Assembly (NCBI RefSeq): GCF_013868415.1
Contig: NZ_JACEMT010000041.1
Span: 62,001 to 126,000, forward strand
Length of the DNA stretch: 64,000 nucleotides
Origin: Marinobacterium marinum
GTDB taxonomy: Bacteria > Pseudomonadota > Gammaproteobacteria > Pseudomonadales > Balneatricaceae
Direction: 5' to 3'
Shown here: piece after piece, positions 18,690 through 27,538 of the stretch
Numbering within the stretch: position 1 is the first letter of the stretch
How the letters are laid out: every line of letters starts with the position of its first letter
The notes under the pieces: generated by a model
The model's database searches: none
Seen by the model: the letters and a program-made list of their open reading frames with translations, nothing else
Told to the model about the DNA's origin: nothing
Made by a program: the position numbers and the translations under genes

Positions 18690-19487
18690 TTATCTGTTCT
18701 GTTCATCCAAAGAAAAGTCGCGCGCGCCATGTTCAATGTTGAAAATCCGGACAGGCGCACCATCCCGTTCCGTATCCGCACGCAGCCTCAAGGTTGCACG
18801 CTGCTGTACGCCGAAGTTGATAAAGTCCACATGGACGGTAATCATGCCGCGCAGCACCGGTTGCACCGCGTCTCTCACCGGTTCTTGCATGCTGCCGTTA
18901 AAATCTTGTCCACCAAACAGAGGGTCCTCCTGCATTTCGCCCGACAGCAGCTGTTCCACCAGGTCATGCGTAAAAAATCGGCTGGCCGTTTCAGCATCGT
19001 AAATACCGGCATGGGCGCCGCTGAGCCATAGGGTATGAATGTCATACAGCGTTCGAACCAGTCCCTCGGCTTCTGCAATCATCGCTTCGGCCGATTGGCT
19101 GTAGCCTCTCTCTACTACCGGGTTTTCACCATAGTCCGGCATCAAATAGCGCGCCTCGACCCAGCCCGCTCGAATGCCGCCGGCATCATGAACGAGACAC
19201 CAGCGAGGAGTGAGCTCTACAGCCTTTAATACTGCTTCACCTATATTCACCACTCCAAAGACGAACGGTACACAGGTCACCTGTTGCAAGCCCCTGGCAT
19301 GATGTGGAAACACCCCAATGGAACGATAGTCGTCTCCGGGCCCCATTCTCGCCTGAAGAGACTGCCCCTCTGCCACACCGGTAACACGCCATGCATCAGG
19401 ACCATGTCCATCAAGTGCAGACGCGAACATCGATGGTACCGACAGTCCAAACAGCATGATCATGCTCCAACGCGCCTGTATACGCAT
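18690..19487 (-). CDS. Secreted protein with SH3-like N-terminal domain
   Basis: 265 residues. Signal peptide to about 24, an SH3-like stretch (SLQARMGPGDDYRSIGVFP; WCLVHDAGGIRAGWVEARYL) and a helical C-terminal half resembling DUF3828 (SRFFTHDLVEQLLSGEM; VDFINFG). Such bacterial SH3 domains usually bind envelope components. Function unknown. Middle gene of the three-gene exported-protein group. Confidence 0.65.
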   Translation of the reverse strand: MRIQARWSMIMLFGLSVPSMFASALDGHGPDAWRVTGVAEGQSLQARMGPGDDYRSIGVFPHHARGLQQVTCVPFVFGVVNIGEAVLKAVELTPRWCLVHDAGGIRAGWVEARYLMPDYGENPVVERGYSQSAEAMIAEAEGLVRTLYDIHTLWLSGAHAGIYDAETASRFFTHDLVEQLLSGEMQEDPLFGGQDFNGSMQEPVRDAVQPVLRGMITVHVDFINFGVQQRATLRLRADTERDGAPVRIFNIEHGARDFSLDEQNR

Positions 19488-19515
19488 AAATCATCCTCAA
19501 CCACGCCAATGCCCA

Positions 19516-20196
19516 TTACCAACCCTTGCCACCAACACCGTCCAAGTCCATTGGCTGGGCCGGCAATTTGAAACGAGCGGCCTCAGGACTGCTTTCTTCT
19601 ATGGAGGAGACAACATATTCCTTCCCGTACCGCAGCACTCCAAGTTTCTCACCCAGTATGCTTTGCTCCATCATTTTCAGATCCGCCGACTTATCGATCT
19701 GAGCGGCGCGCATCATGATGTAACTCATGGCCATAGTTGCCTGCGTCAACTCATAGACTACCGGATCATCACTCAGCACCAGTGTTTCAGTACCGGAGTC
19801 GCCACTGTTATCGACATAATCCAGCTCATAGACATCACCGCGGATGGTCGCTACGGTTTCCTTACGCTCCGTTTTCCTGAACGCTTTCACTTCTTTCACA
19901 TCAGCCCCGAACAGTTCGTTATCCGGCGCGTCATCGCTCATTTTGCCCAATGCCGCGCCCAATTCGATCACGAACGCAGTACCGGCCTGTTCCACAACAC
20001 TGTAAATACGATCATCACGCATAATCATGTACACATCGGGTTCGTCCGACTGTTCAAGGCGCATGGCGCCCAGACCGTCAAATTCGATCAAAGTTGTGGC
20101 ACCATCCGCCTGAATATGAGCCAATCCGCCGGCCCAGGCCGGAAAGGGTACGGCAATCAGCAACAACAACGTTGTCAGATACTTCTGCACACACAT
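19516..20196 (-). CDS. Secreted protein of unknown function
   Basis: 226 residues from ATG 20196 with AGGAGA upstream. Signal peptide cleaved after PFPAWA near 22. The mature protein is a beta-rich lipoprotein-carrier-like domain (TLIEFDGLGAMRLEQSD; YMIMRDDRIYSVV) followed by a helical tail. No family assigned. Probably the promoter-proximal gene of the exported-protein group at 18107-20196. Confidence 0.66.
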   Translation of the reverse strand: MCVQKYLTTLLLLIAVPFPAWAGGLAHIQADGATTLIEFDGLGAMRLEQSDEPDVYMIMRDDRIYSVVEQAGTAFVIELGAALGKMSDDAPDNELFGADVKEVKAFRKTERKETVATIRGDVYELDYVDNSGDSGTETLVLSDDPVVYELTQATMAMSYIMMRAAQIDKSADLKMMEQSILGEKLGVLRYGKEYVVSSIEESSPEAARFKLPAQPMDLDGVGGKGW

Positions 20197-20521
20197 GTCT
20201 ATCTCCTTGCACATTGAGGACGCAGCATGCTTCTCCCCAGCCAAGTGCATGCCGTCAAAAAAAACCTGATTAAACACTAGCAACTGCTCGAGCCCACCGC
20301 CCCGTGCGAATCAAGGGGAAAACACACGATTGGGCTCGAAAGTCGACAGGCGTATTTGAATCACTACACACATGGATATAGGCTAAAAGGCAATCCCGTC
20401 TGTTTAGACGGGGTCATGAACGGTGCGATGCTGTAAAGTCACCCCATTACCAGGCGTGCAGCAACAGGGCCGTCCCTGTGCCGCAACGTCATTCGAGATA
20501 ATGTAATTCCAGGAAGGTTAT
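20197..20521. other. Intergenic region between two divergent operons
   Basis: 325 bases without a gene, lying between the exported-protein group and the molybdopterin-fold/kinase operon, so both promoters should be here. A 9-bp inverted repeat (TCGAGCCCA at 20288-20296 and its complement at 20331-20339) encloses 34 bases and could be a binding site or a stem. The sequence AGGAAGG just before 20522 is the ribosome site of the rightward operon. No other structure seen. Confidence 0.6.
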
Positions 20522-21037
20522 ATGCATTTTCTCCCTTGCTTGAGTCTGAGCCTGCTGCTCGTGTCCTCTGCAGCAGCACAAACAGACACACTGCCACAAC
20601 CGGTCACTCCCGTGATCCTGACGGTCGGTGGCCATATCGCCCATTTCAATACCGATACGTCTGACCGCCGAGAAGCCCGACTGGACCAAACCCTGCTTGA
20701 TACCCTACCCCGACGGACACTCATCACCTCAACAGTTGTTACCGACGGGAGCCGCACCTTCGAAGGCTTTCTGATGCGCGACCTGCTCAACCGGCTGGAG
20801 GCACAAGGCTCAACCGTGGCAGCAACCGCGCTCAACGACTACGTCATTCGAATTCCTTTCGACGACTTCTACCGTTATGACGTACTGGTCGCCGACACCA
20901 TGGACGGCAGACGCCTGACGCCACGTGACAAGGGCCCGCTCTGGATTGTCTACCCGCGTGATACGCATGATGAACTGCAGGATATTCGGTATGACTATCG
21001 CTGGGTCTGGCAGCTGCATCGTCTGGAGATCCAGTGA
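20522..21037 (+). CDS. Periplasmic molybdopterin-binding-fold protein linked to a sensor kinase
   Basis: 171 residues. Signal peptide to about 19 (SSAAA). The mature part resembles the sulfite-oxidase/YedY molybdopterin-binding fold in small form (FEGFLMRDLLNRL; ALNDYVIRIPFDDFYRYDVL; GPLWIVYPRD). No cysteine ligand for molybdenum is present in the mature part, so it may be a sensor rather than an enzyme. The stop overlaps the kinase start (GTGA at 21034-21037), so the two are co-translated. Confidence 0.65.
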   Translation: MHFLPCLSLSLLLVSSAAAQTDTLPQPVTPVILTVGGHIAHFNTDTSDRREARLDQTLLDTLPRRTLITSTVVTDGSRTFEGFLMRDLLNRLEAQGSTVAATALNDYVIRIPFDDFYRYDVLVADTMDGRRLTPRDKGPLWIVYPRDTHDELQDIRYDYRWVWQLHRLEIQ

Positions 21038-22794
21038 TACGCCCTCCACGCACCCGCTACCTGCTGCCAACCGTGGCGATTGTCGCACTGGTCGTATTTC
21101 TGAGCGGCTCCCTGCTGCAATTGCTGCAGCTTGAAAAAGACATGCGCCTGCATGTGGATGAGAATATGCTCTGGGTCGTCACCCAAGCGCAGGTGGCCGG
21201 CCACCGATTGGCCGATGATGTGCACCGCTATAGCCATGGCGACACTGGTGCCAACCCGTCGTTGCGCTTTGATATTCTCGCCAGCCGACTCGCCTTGATG
21301 CACGATGGCCCACAACGCCGCTATCTGGAAGCCCTGGGACACACCAACGATCTCGACCATACGCTTCATACTCTGGAACGCCTGGAGCCGGCCCTGGCCG
21401 CCCCTGACATGCATACCAACTCTGCCCTCATTCACACCCTGCTAGCGCCTCTTCTGGCACGCCTTAACAGCATTGCAAATGCCGTCATGGTTGCAGAATG
21501 GGAATCCGCCGGGACCCGTATCGACACCTATCGATCCAACATGCTGCAAGTGATCGGCCTGATCATCGGCATTCTGTTCAGCGGTCTGATGCTGGTCGTG
21601 TTGCTGATCCGGGCCCTGCAGCAGCAGGGCCGGGCACATCATGCACTGGCATGTCACCGCGACGAACTGGAAAATGAAGTACAACGCCGCACACGGGACC
21701 TTGAAGCCGAGCGCCGCCGAGTCGTGACTGCCATCGAAACCGCGCCAGACGGTTTTGCCGCCTTTGACAACGAAAACCGGCTGACTTTGGTCAACCCCCA
21801 GTTTTCAAACCTGCTGCCCGTCCCGCCCGAAGTGCTGGAGCAAGGCCTCCACCTGCACAGTCTTCTAACCAAAATCCGAGGCATTGCACGGATTGAAAAA
21901 GATGATACCGAGGCCCTTGCACTCGATGTGAACGGCCACCTGCAATGCGACCTTGAACTGGCCAACCGAGGCTGGCGACAGTTGACCGTACGCAAGGCGC
22001 GTGACGGCGGGCAGATCATCCGGGTTGCCGACATTACCAATTACAAGGCCGCTGCCAAGGGGCTGGAACGCTCCCTGCAGCTGGAACGCGGTGTCAGTGA
22101 ATTCCACCGCAGCTTTGCCGGAATGGTGTCGCATCAATTTCGTACGCCAATGGCAGTGATCGATTCCGGCCTGCAGCGCTTACTGCGACGCGGCAGCACC
22201 ATGAACCACGACGAACGTCAACAGCGTCTGCACAGCATGCGCGCATCCGTCGCCCAAATGATTCGCCTGATTGAAAGCTCTCTGACTGCTGCCCGACTGG
22301 ATGGAGGCACTGTGCATTTGCAGTCCCGGCAACAGGACCTGGTCGCTCTGACCCGGCAATGCTGCCGACTGCCCCAAACATTACACGCCCGCATTCAGAT
22401 CAACGCCAGTGCCCCCGCACTGACCACCTGGTGCGACCCTATTCTGGTGGAACAGATTCTGAACAACCTGCTCACCAATGCCATCAAGTATTCGCCAGCC
22501 ACAACAGACATACACATATACTTGGGCGATTCAAGTGATCAGGTGTTTTGCGCTGTGGAAGACAAGGGTATCGGCATTGCTCCCGATGATATTCCCTATA
22601 TCTTTGATCGTTTTTTTCGATCAAGTAATGCATCCGGGTCGCCCGGTGTGGGGCTCGGCCTGAACATTTCCCTCAATCTGGCCCAGATACAGAAAGGGAA
22701 TATAACCGTGACATCCACTGAAGGCGAAGGTACTACCTTCACCCTTTGGTTACCCAAGAACCAGATACAGGAAGAGGACTTCGGATATGGATAG
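21034..22794 (+). CDS. Sensor histidine kinase with PAS domain
   Basis: 586 residues from a GTG start. Transmembrane segments at about 11-32 and 172-193 enclose a helical periplasmic sensor; then a coiled linker, a PAS domain (about 228-340, TAIETAPDGFAAFD), HisKA with H367 (MVSHQFRTPM) and the ATPase domain (NNLLTNAIKYSP; EDKGIGIAPDD; VGLGLNIS). It overlaps both neighbours: GTGA with the upstream gene and 8 bases with the regulator gene. The partner periplasmic protein probably presents the signal; nature of the signal unknown. Confidence 0.87.
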   Translation: MIRPPRTRYLLPTVAIVALVVFLSGSLLQLLQLEKDMRLHVDENMLWVVTQAQVAGHRLADDVHRYSHGDTGANPSLRFDILASRLALMHDGPQRRYLEALGHTNDLDHTLHTLERLEPALAAPDMHTNSALIHTLLAPLLARLNSIANAVMVAEWESAGTRIDTYRSNMLQVIGLIIGILFSGLMLVVLLIRALQQQGRAHHALACHRDELENEVQRRTRDLEAERRRVVTAIETAPDGFAAFDNENRLTLVNPQFSNLLPVPPEVLEQGLHLHSLLTKIRGIARIEKDDTEALALDVNGHLQCDLELANRGWRQLTVRKARDGGQIIRVADITNYKAAAKGLERSLQLERGVSEFHRSFAGMVSHQFRTPMAVIDSGLQRLLRRGSTMNHDERQQRLHSMRASVAQMIRLIESSLTAARLDGGTVHLQSRQQDLVALTRQCCRLPQTLHARIQINASAPALTTWCDPILVEQILNNLLTNAIKYSPATTDIHIYLGDSSDQVFCAVEDKGIGIAPDDIPYIFDRFFRSSNASGSPGVGLGLNISLNLAQIQKGNITVTSTEGEGTTFTLWLPKNQIQEEDFGYG

Positions 22795-23830
22795 CGCAGC
22801 CGTCACCCCTGCCCTGATACTCTGCGCAGATGATGAAGAAAGCCTGCTGACGGATATATGCGACGAACTCAGGGAGGCGGGCTACAACGTTCTTGGCGCT
22901 ACCGACGGCAACACCCTGATGGAGCAGGTAAGTTCCGTAACGCCCAACCTGATCTTATGTGATATCAACATGCCCGGCTTGAATGGATATGACGTTCTCG
23001 ACACCATCCGTGAACAGCGACCGGACCTGGCCGACATCCCCTTTATTTTTCTTACCGCCCTGTCCAATCCCGACGAAATTGTCACCGGCAAACGCTTGGG
23101 CGCCGATGATTATCTCGTCAAACCCATCGACTTTGATTTATTGCTGGCAACGATTGATGCCCGACTCCGACAGGTTCAGCGTATGCATGAAAAGGCTTCG
23201 CTCGAGAAAGAAAAACTCTGCGAAACCATGCAGGAACTGACCCATCAAGCCGTGACCAGTACCAGCCGCGCACTGGATCTGGTCGCGCCCGGCATTGTGC
23301 TACTCAACGATCAAGGACGAGTCATGTATGCCAACCGCTCAGCAACGCTACTGGCAGATACGAACCGCTATCTGAATCTGGGTGAAACACTGACCACGAC
23401 GCTGACCCGCGAAAACAGACAGCTGTGCCAGTCCATAACCGATATGATCAACGCAGAAAATGAACAGGTCCTGTGCCTCAGCCTGCCTCACTCGCGGAAA
23501 GGGCATGACTTGTTGGTACTGGTGTGCTCTCTGGACAAGCGTAATGCCGGCCCTGCCGCCGTTGTGCTGTTATCCGACCCCGACAACCGTGTACATGTGC
23601 CGCCACAGGTCGTCGCCAAGCTGTTCAACTTCACACCGACCGAAGCACGTATTGCCTTGGCGCTGGCAGATGGCCGGCGTACGGAAGAAATTGCCGTCGA
23701 CCTGTCCATTTCCGCAACAACCGTTGCCTTCCATTTGCGCAATCTCTTTCAGAAGACGGACACCAATCGTCAGGCCGACCTGATTGCACTGATTCTGGCA
23801 GGCACCATGATGTGGAATCTGGGGGGCTGA
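22787..23830 (+). CDS. Response regulator with receiver, PAS and LuxR-type HTH
   Basis: 347 residues. Receiver domain with D15/D16, phospho-acceptor D59 (LILCDINMPG) and K near 110 (DYLVKPIDFD); a coiled linker; a PAS-like domain at about 160-250; and a LuxR-type helix-turn-helix at the C-terminus (FTPTEARIALALADGRRTEE; ISATTVAFHLRNLFQKT). A PAS domain between receiver and HTH is uncommon and adds a second possible input. Third gene of the co-translated operon 20522-23830. Confidence 0.86.
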   Translation: MDSAAVTPALILCADDEESLLTDICDELREAGYNVLGATDGNTLMEQVSSVTPNLILCDINMPGLNGYDVLDTIREQRPDLADIPFIFLTALSNPDEIVTGKRLGADDYLVKPIDFDLLLATIDARLRQVQRMHEKASLEKEKLCETMQELTHQAVTSTSRALDLVAPGIVLLNDQGRVMYANRSATLLADTNRYLNLGETLTTTLTRENRQLCQSITDMINAENEQVLCLSLPHSRKGHDLLVLVCSLDKRNAGPAAVVLLSDPDNRVHVPPQVVAKLFNFTPTEARIALALADGRRTEEIAVDLSISATTVAFHLRNLFQKTDTNRQADLIALILAGTMMWNLGG

Positions 23831-23842
23831 CGCCAATAGGAC

Positions 23843-24025
23843 TTAACGCTTTTTCTGCTTACGTTTTTTCTTGAAGTAATCCTTAACTGGCGTGGGCTTG
23901 TCCGGCAAAGCCGCAGCAAAGCGTGCTCGCATGGCATCGACCCGCTCTTCCTTCTGTTCCTGCTGACGCCGCTGCAAGTGCCTGGTGCCGGCTGCAGCAA
24001 AATCGACTACATTGTCATCACTCAC
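23843..24025 (-). CDS. Small basic protein, 60 residues
   Basis: Open frame from GTG 24025 to 23843. The sequence is helical and highly charged, ending in a lysine/arginine cluster (DYFKKKRKQKKR). A run of G precedes the GTG by about 8 bases. The frame is open further upstream but there it overlaps the RES gene in another frame. No family known; the composition suggests nucleic-acid binding. Confidence 0.45.
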   Translation of the reverse strand: MSDDNVVDFAAAGTRHLQRRQQEQKEERVDAMRARFAAALPDKPTPVKDYFKKKRKQKKR

Positions 24026-24044
24026 GATCAGATGCCCCCATAGT

Positions 24045-24791
24045 TCATGCCGGTAAAGGTAAGGTATCGTCCACCAGGAAATCCTGCAATGCGTAGACAC
24101 TGACCTCTTTCGAGCGCAAGCGTCGGAAGGACACCTCCGTGGCAGATACTTCGCAAAACCACTGGTGTGTATCCGTTGGTGCCGTTTGCACAAACGCGGC
24201 AGGCGTAAACAGTGCCACACAGTCGCCACAATCATGTATCCGGGCAGATTCATATTCAAACGCTTCAACACCCGACTGACGCATGGCGATGCCAGCGGCC
24301 TGGGTATCCGCATACTGGCGCGGGTGTATCAGCCTGTCACGATGCTGCCGGAAGGGCTCCGACTGCAGCTGCACACCGAGAGATGTCACGTAATCCACTG
24401 AGAACAGTGTGTGTTCCGTCAATATTCGCTTCTTGACTGGTACTCCCTGGATGGAATACCAAAACACAAAACGGTAGTAAGCCGATTCCGCCAGTGTTAC
24501 CCCTATATCAAGACCACCATAAAAAAGACTCGGCTCATGGGGACTGCCAAAACGGGAGCCCCACTGTAAAGGCGGGTAACGAAACGGCGTTTTCAACAGG
24601 TAGTGCAATTCATCCGGGGCTTCCGGTTGAACCGGTTTCACGTCCTCCAGCATGTCTTCCAGCAACGCCTGTTCCTCAAGCGTGTCCACATACCCGAGCG
24701 TCGCCACCTGCTCCTGACTCTCAACCAGGCGATAAAGCCTACCCTTGATCGGTTTTATCTGATCTGGTCCCTGACACGCCTCCCAGATCAT
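24045..24791 (-). CDS. RES-domain toxin
   Basis: 248 residues with the RES signature order: an early arginine (GRLYRLVES), RYPPLQWGSRF, LFYGGLDIGVTLAESAYYR and a late YESARIHDCGDCVALF block. Characterised RES toxins (MbcT, ParT, Res) deplete or use NAD+. The start codon overlaps the antitoxin stop (TAATG at 24793-24789), the usual layout of RES-Xre pairs with the antitoxin first. At 248 residues it is a little longer than the common 150-230. Confidence 0.83.
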   Translation of the reverse strand: MIWEACQGPDQIKPIKGRLYRLVESQEQVATLGYVDTLEEQALLEDMLEDVKPVQPEAPDELHYLLKTPFRYPPLQWGSRFGSPHEPSLFYGGLDIGVTLAESAYYRFVFWYSIQGVPVKKRILTEHTLFSVDYVTSLGVQLQSEPFRQHRDRLIHPRQYADTQAAGIAMRQSGVEAFEYESARIHDCGDCVALFTPAAFVQTAPTDTHQWFCEVSATEVSFRRLRSKEVSVYALQDFLVDDTLPLPA

Positions 24792-25162
24792 TACACCTTG
24801 CCTCGAATGCCATCAGCAAAACGTAACACCGTCATCAAACCTTGAATAGTACGAATCTGCTCGGATGGAACCCCACCGGTCAGTCGGTTGTGACTCCGCA
24901 TGAAATGACGCATCCAATCGGTATCACCGCCGGTCAGGGCAAACAACGAACGGGCCAGACGAATCAACAAAAGCGCCAGCTCACCCTCCTTCGAGCGTGG
25001 GTCCAGCGAAGGCTTGCTATTGAGACGACTGACCGCCGTGCGATGCAAACCGATGACGGCACCCAGATGCGCCTGCGTCAGCCCCAGCTGTTCGGACGCC
25101 CTGAGCACCGCCTTCGCCAATACGGCATCCGGCGCAGGTCGAGTATTTTCCAATTCGGACAT
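24791..25162 (-). CDS. Xre/MbcA/ParS-type antitoxin of the RES pair
   Basis: 123 residues from ATG 25162, with GGGAGGGG directly upstream. N-terminal Xre-like helix-turn-helix (RASEQLGLTQAHLGAVIGLH) and C-terminal MbcA/ParS toxin-binding domain (WMRHFMRSHNRLTGGVPSEQ; TIQGLMTVL). It should bind the toxin and repress its own operon; two matching operators lie upstream. A longer frame to 25201 would run through the promoter and is rejected. Confidence 0.85.
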   Translation of the reverse strand: MSELENTRPAPDAVLAKAVLRASEQLGLTQAHLGAVIGLHRTAVSRLNSKPSLDPRSKEGELALLLIRLARSLFALTGGDTDWMRHFMRSHNRLTGGVPSEQIRTIQGLMTVLRFADGIRGKV

Positions 25163-25174
25163 GCCCCTCCCATA

Positions 25175-25225
25175 TGTGCAATATGCAATAATAATAGCCA
25201 CCCTGTGCTATATGCACAATCAATT
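25175..25225 (-). promoter_or_regulatory. Promoter with two operators for the antitoxin-toxin operon
   Basis: On the minus strand TTGTGC and TATTAT are separated by 17 bases, a good sigma-70 promoter. Two copies of one dyad overlap it: TGTGC-TATAT-GCACA at 25204-25218 (perfect, over the -35) and TGTGC-AATAT-GCAAT at 25175-25189 (one arm imperfect, after the -10). Their centres are 29 bases apart, close to three helical turns, which fits cooperative binding by the antitoxin. Confidence 0.7.
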
Positions 25226-25412
25226 CTGGCTGTTATCGCTTGAAACAACAGGCCTGCTCGTGCGAACGGGGCAAGCAGACGGTTTTCAGACTTGATCTGC
25301 CAGCACGTGGCTGACCTTGACAGCAAAACTCCAGCCTTGCCGGGCTTGTTTCGCCAGAAACCAGCCCAATATAGGCACAGGTATACTCTGAACATCAACA
25401 AGGGGACTGACC

Positions 25413-26066
25413 TTGAACCTGACCGACATCGCCCTGAGCCGTTACTCCACCAAAGCCTTCGACCCTGACCGCAAGATTCCGGACGAAGCGCTTACGCAGA
25501 TCAAGTCACTGCTTCGCTACAGCCCGTCCAGCGTCAACTCCCAGCCCTGGCATTTCATCATCGCCGGCAGCGATGCAGGCAAGCAGCGCATCGCCAAGGG
25601 CACTCAAGGGCCTTTCCAGGCGAACGAAGCCAAAGTCCTCAATGCGTCTCATGTCGTCCTGTTCTGCGCCAAGACCGAGATTGACGATGACTACCTGGAT
25701 CATCTGCTGGCCACCGAGGACGCCGACGGCCGCTTCCCTGAGCCGTCTGTCAAGGAGATGACAAAAGGGGTACGTTCCGTCTTTGTGAATCTGCACCGCC
25801 ATGAGCTGAACGACGCCCCTCAGTGGATGGAAAAGCAGGTGTACCTGAACATGGGCTCCCTGCTGCTGGGTGTCGCCGCACTGGGGATCGATGCCGTGCC
25901 GCTGGAAGGGATCGATATTGCGGCATTGAATGAAGAGTTTGGCCTGCAGGAGAAAGGCTACACGGCTGTAGCCGCTGTATCCCTGGGATACCGCAGCACC
26001 GACGATTTCAACGCCAAGCTGCCCAAGTCCCGCCTGCCGGAGGACGAGATCTTTACGCTGGTGTAA
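25413..26066 (+). CDS. nfsB: NfsB-type oxygen-insensitive NAD(P)H nitroreductase
   Basis: 217 residues, exactly the length of E. coli NfsB and aligned end to end (ALSRYSTKAFD, LLRYSPSSVNSQPWHFI, ASHVVLFCAKT, WMEKQVYLNMGSLLLGVAAL, LPKSRLPED). It is an FMN homodimer that reduces nitroaromatics and quinones. The start is a TTG at 25413 with AGGGGA 9 bases before it; no ATG is available at the right place, and residue 1 matches the family start. Monocistronic. Confidence 0.92.
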   Translation: MNLTDIALSRYSTKAFDPDRKIPDEALTQIKSLLRYSPSSVNSQPWHFIIAGSDAGKQRIAKGTQGPFQANEAKVLNASHVVLFCAKTEIDDDYLDHLLATEDADGRFPEPSVKEMTKGVRSVFVNLHRHELNDAPQWMEKQVYLNMGSLLLGVAALGIDAVPLEGIDIAALNEEFGLQEKGYTAVAAVSLGYRSTDDFNAKLPKSRLPEDEIFTLV

Positions 26067-26143
26067 CTGGCAGAATGAGGTATGGGATGCCCGTTTCGGC
26101 GGGCTTTCTCCTGTTCAACTCTAAAACCAACCACCCTCTGACC

Positions 26144-27137
26144 TCAGGAAGTAGCCTCTTCCGTCTGCGTCAACGTTTCATTTTGCATTCCATTCAAAGG
26201 GGATGACGTCAAATAGGGCACCTTACCGGACGGGACCAGTTTTGCCGCCTCGTCCAGATGTACATCCTGGTCATCAAAAAACACATGCGGCCGAAACGCC
26301 TGCAACACCTTTGTCTTGCCCACGCCACCCATGAAAAACGCCTCATACATGCACGCCCCAGTGACGCAGAGTCTTGATCACACGCATCTCGGCCGGGCTG
26401 TCCCGAGCGGTGATCAGCGCGATGCGAACAGGAGAGCGATCTACTCCCTGAGGCAAACGTTCCTGCAGCCGTGACAGCTTGCGCAACAGGTGGGCATAGG
26501 GACCCTCTTCCAGCGGCTCATCCTGATGCGCGTCCTCATGGTCATGGAAGGCCTGCAACCCCTGAGTCTTGTACACCAGTTCACTTTCTTCAGAAAACAG
26601 CACCGCATCCCCATCGAAGGCTATTCTGACTTGTCCCTCGGGAATTATCCCACCCGTACCGCTTGGCGGCTCCTTCAGTACCGCTGCGGCACACGCCCGC
26701 GAGTCAATCACTTTCTGTGCATCTTCGGCATTGGTAGTCAGGAAAAGATCCACATCAAAGGCATCCAGATAATCGGGGACCGATTCACCACCGGTAAAAG
26801 CCGAGCGGGAGATTTTCAGCTGATGACGGCGAATATTGCTCAGCACTCGCAGCCCGGTATCCGGGCTGTTTCGCGACATCACCACCACTTCGACCAGCGA
26901 TGGCTGGTCAGCGCTAGCATACTGGTTCAACCCCAGCAACGCCTTTACCAGCGGATAACCGGTACCCGGCAGCAACGGGTCGTCTTCATTCTCCAGCATG
27001 TGTGCACGGTATACCGACACCGCCGTATCCGGGTTGTCCGACTGCGCCTGACGATACACGCGATCTGATTCACTCATATCGAACAATGCCGTTGCGGAAA
27101 TACCGACGACGAAAGTTTTGCTCAGGTTTACGGGCAT
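26144..27137 (-). pseudogene. Cytosolic 5'-nucleotidase (cN-I family), split by a frameshift
   Basis: Two frames together make one cN-I family protein. The first (27137-26343) runs from MPVNLSKTFVVGISATALFD to RHWGVHV and stops; the second (26350-26144) continues with YEAFFMGGVGKTKVL and HVFFDDQDVHL. Homologues read GV-x-V/I-DEAFF at this point, so two bases appear to be missing. The stop and the new ATG overlap (ATGTATGA at 26350-26343), so reinitiation could still make both halves. The catalytic aspartates lie in both parts. Enzymes of this family dephosphorylate nucleoside monophosphates. Sequencing error cannot be excluded. AAGGAA supports ATG 27137. Confidence 0.75.
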
Positions 27138-27223
27138 AACTCTTTCCTTAGTGTTGGGCCGACATGTGCTGGCTGGCCAGCCAATCATTCCACTCTATTG
27201 ATTGACAGCTTCGACCGGTCTGA

Positions 27224-27342
27224 CTAATAACCTGTGCGCCGAAGATACTGCAACGCCCGTTCATGGTCAGTCATTTCAAGCCGTTCGCTTTCAGTTTAGC
27301 CAACTGATCTTCAAAGCTGAGCCAGGGCTTCCCATACGCCAT
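27224..27342 (-). pseudogene. Abi_2-family abortive infection protein, N-terminal relic
   Basis: From ATG 27342 the frame reads MAYGKPWLSFEDQLAKLKA, the typical start of Abi_2 (AbiD/AbiF) proteins, then stops at GLK because of a one-base loss. The next frame carries on the family sequence (MTDHERALQYLRRTGY) up to a TAG at 27226-27224, exactly where homologues continue YRLSGYW. So this is about 40 codons of a gene of some 300, with a frameshift and a deletion end. Just upstream (27343-27400) another frame shows the end of an unrelated gene (SWLELIDVQESLQV, stop). Confidence 0.6.
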
Positions 27343-27385
27343 CACATCTTCCCTTGTTATACCTGCAACGACTCCTGGACATCAA

Positions 27386-27538
27386 TCAGCTCCAGCCAAG
27401 ACTTACCAACGAACTGCGGCCGGCACTGGCAGTGTATTCTTCGCGAACCTGCGTCTGGATATTACAGCCTGCGGCGACGATGGCTGGGGTAAGGAATTTG
27501 GCGTGGATATCCGTTTCGGTGAGGCTGCGCTTATCCAT
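27386..27538 (-). pseudogene. Type I restriction subunit HsdR, N-terminal relic
   Basis: From ATG 27538 the frame reads MDKRSLTETDIHAKFLTPAI and then GCNIQTQVREE, the N-terminus of HsdR of the EcoEI/EcoR124 type (LTETDI-x-TKFITPA). The match ends after about 38 residues and the frame stops at 27386; the rest of a protein of about 800-1100 residues is gone. Together with the Abi_2 relic it marks a deleted defence locus on the minus strand, next to the original end of ppsA. Confidence 0.6.
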
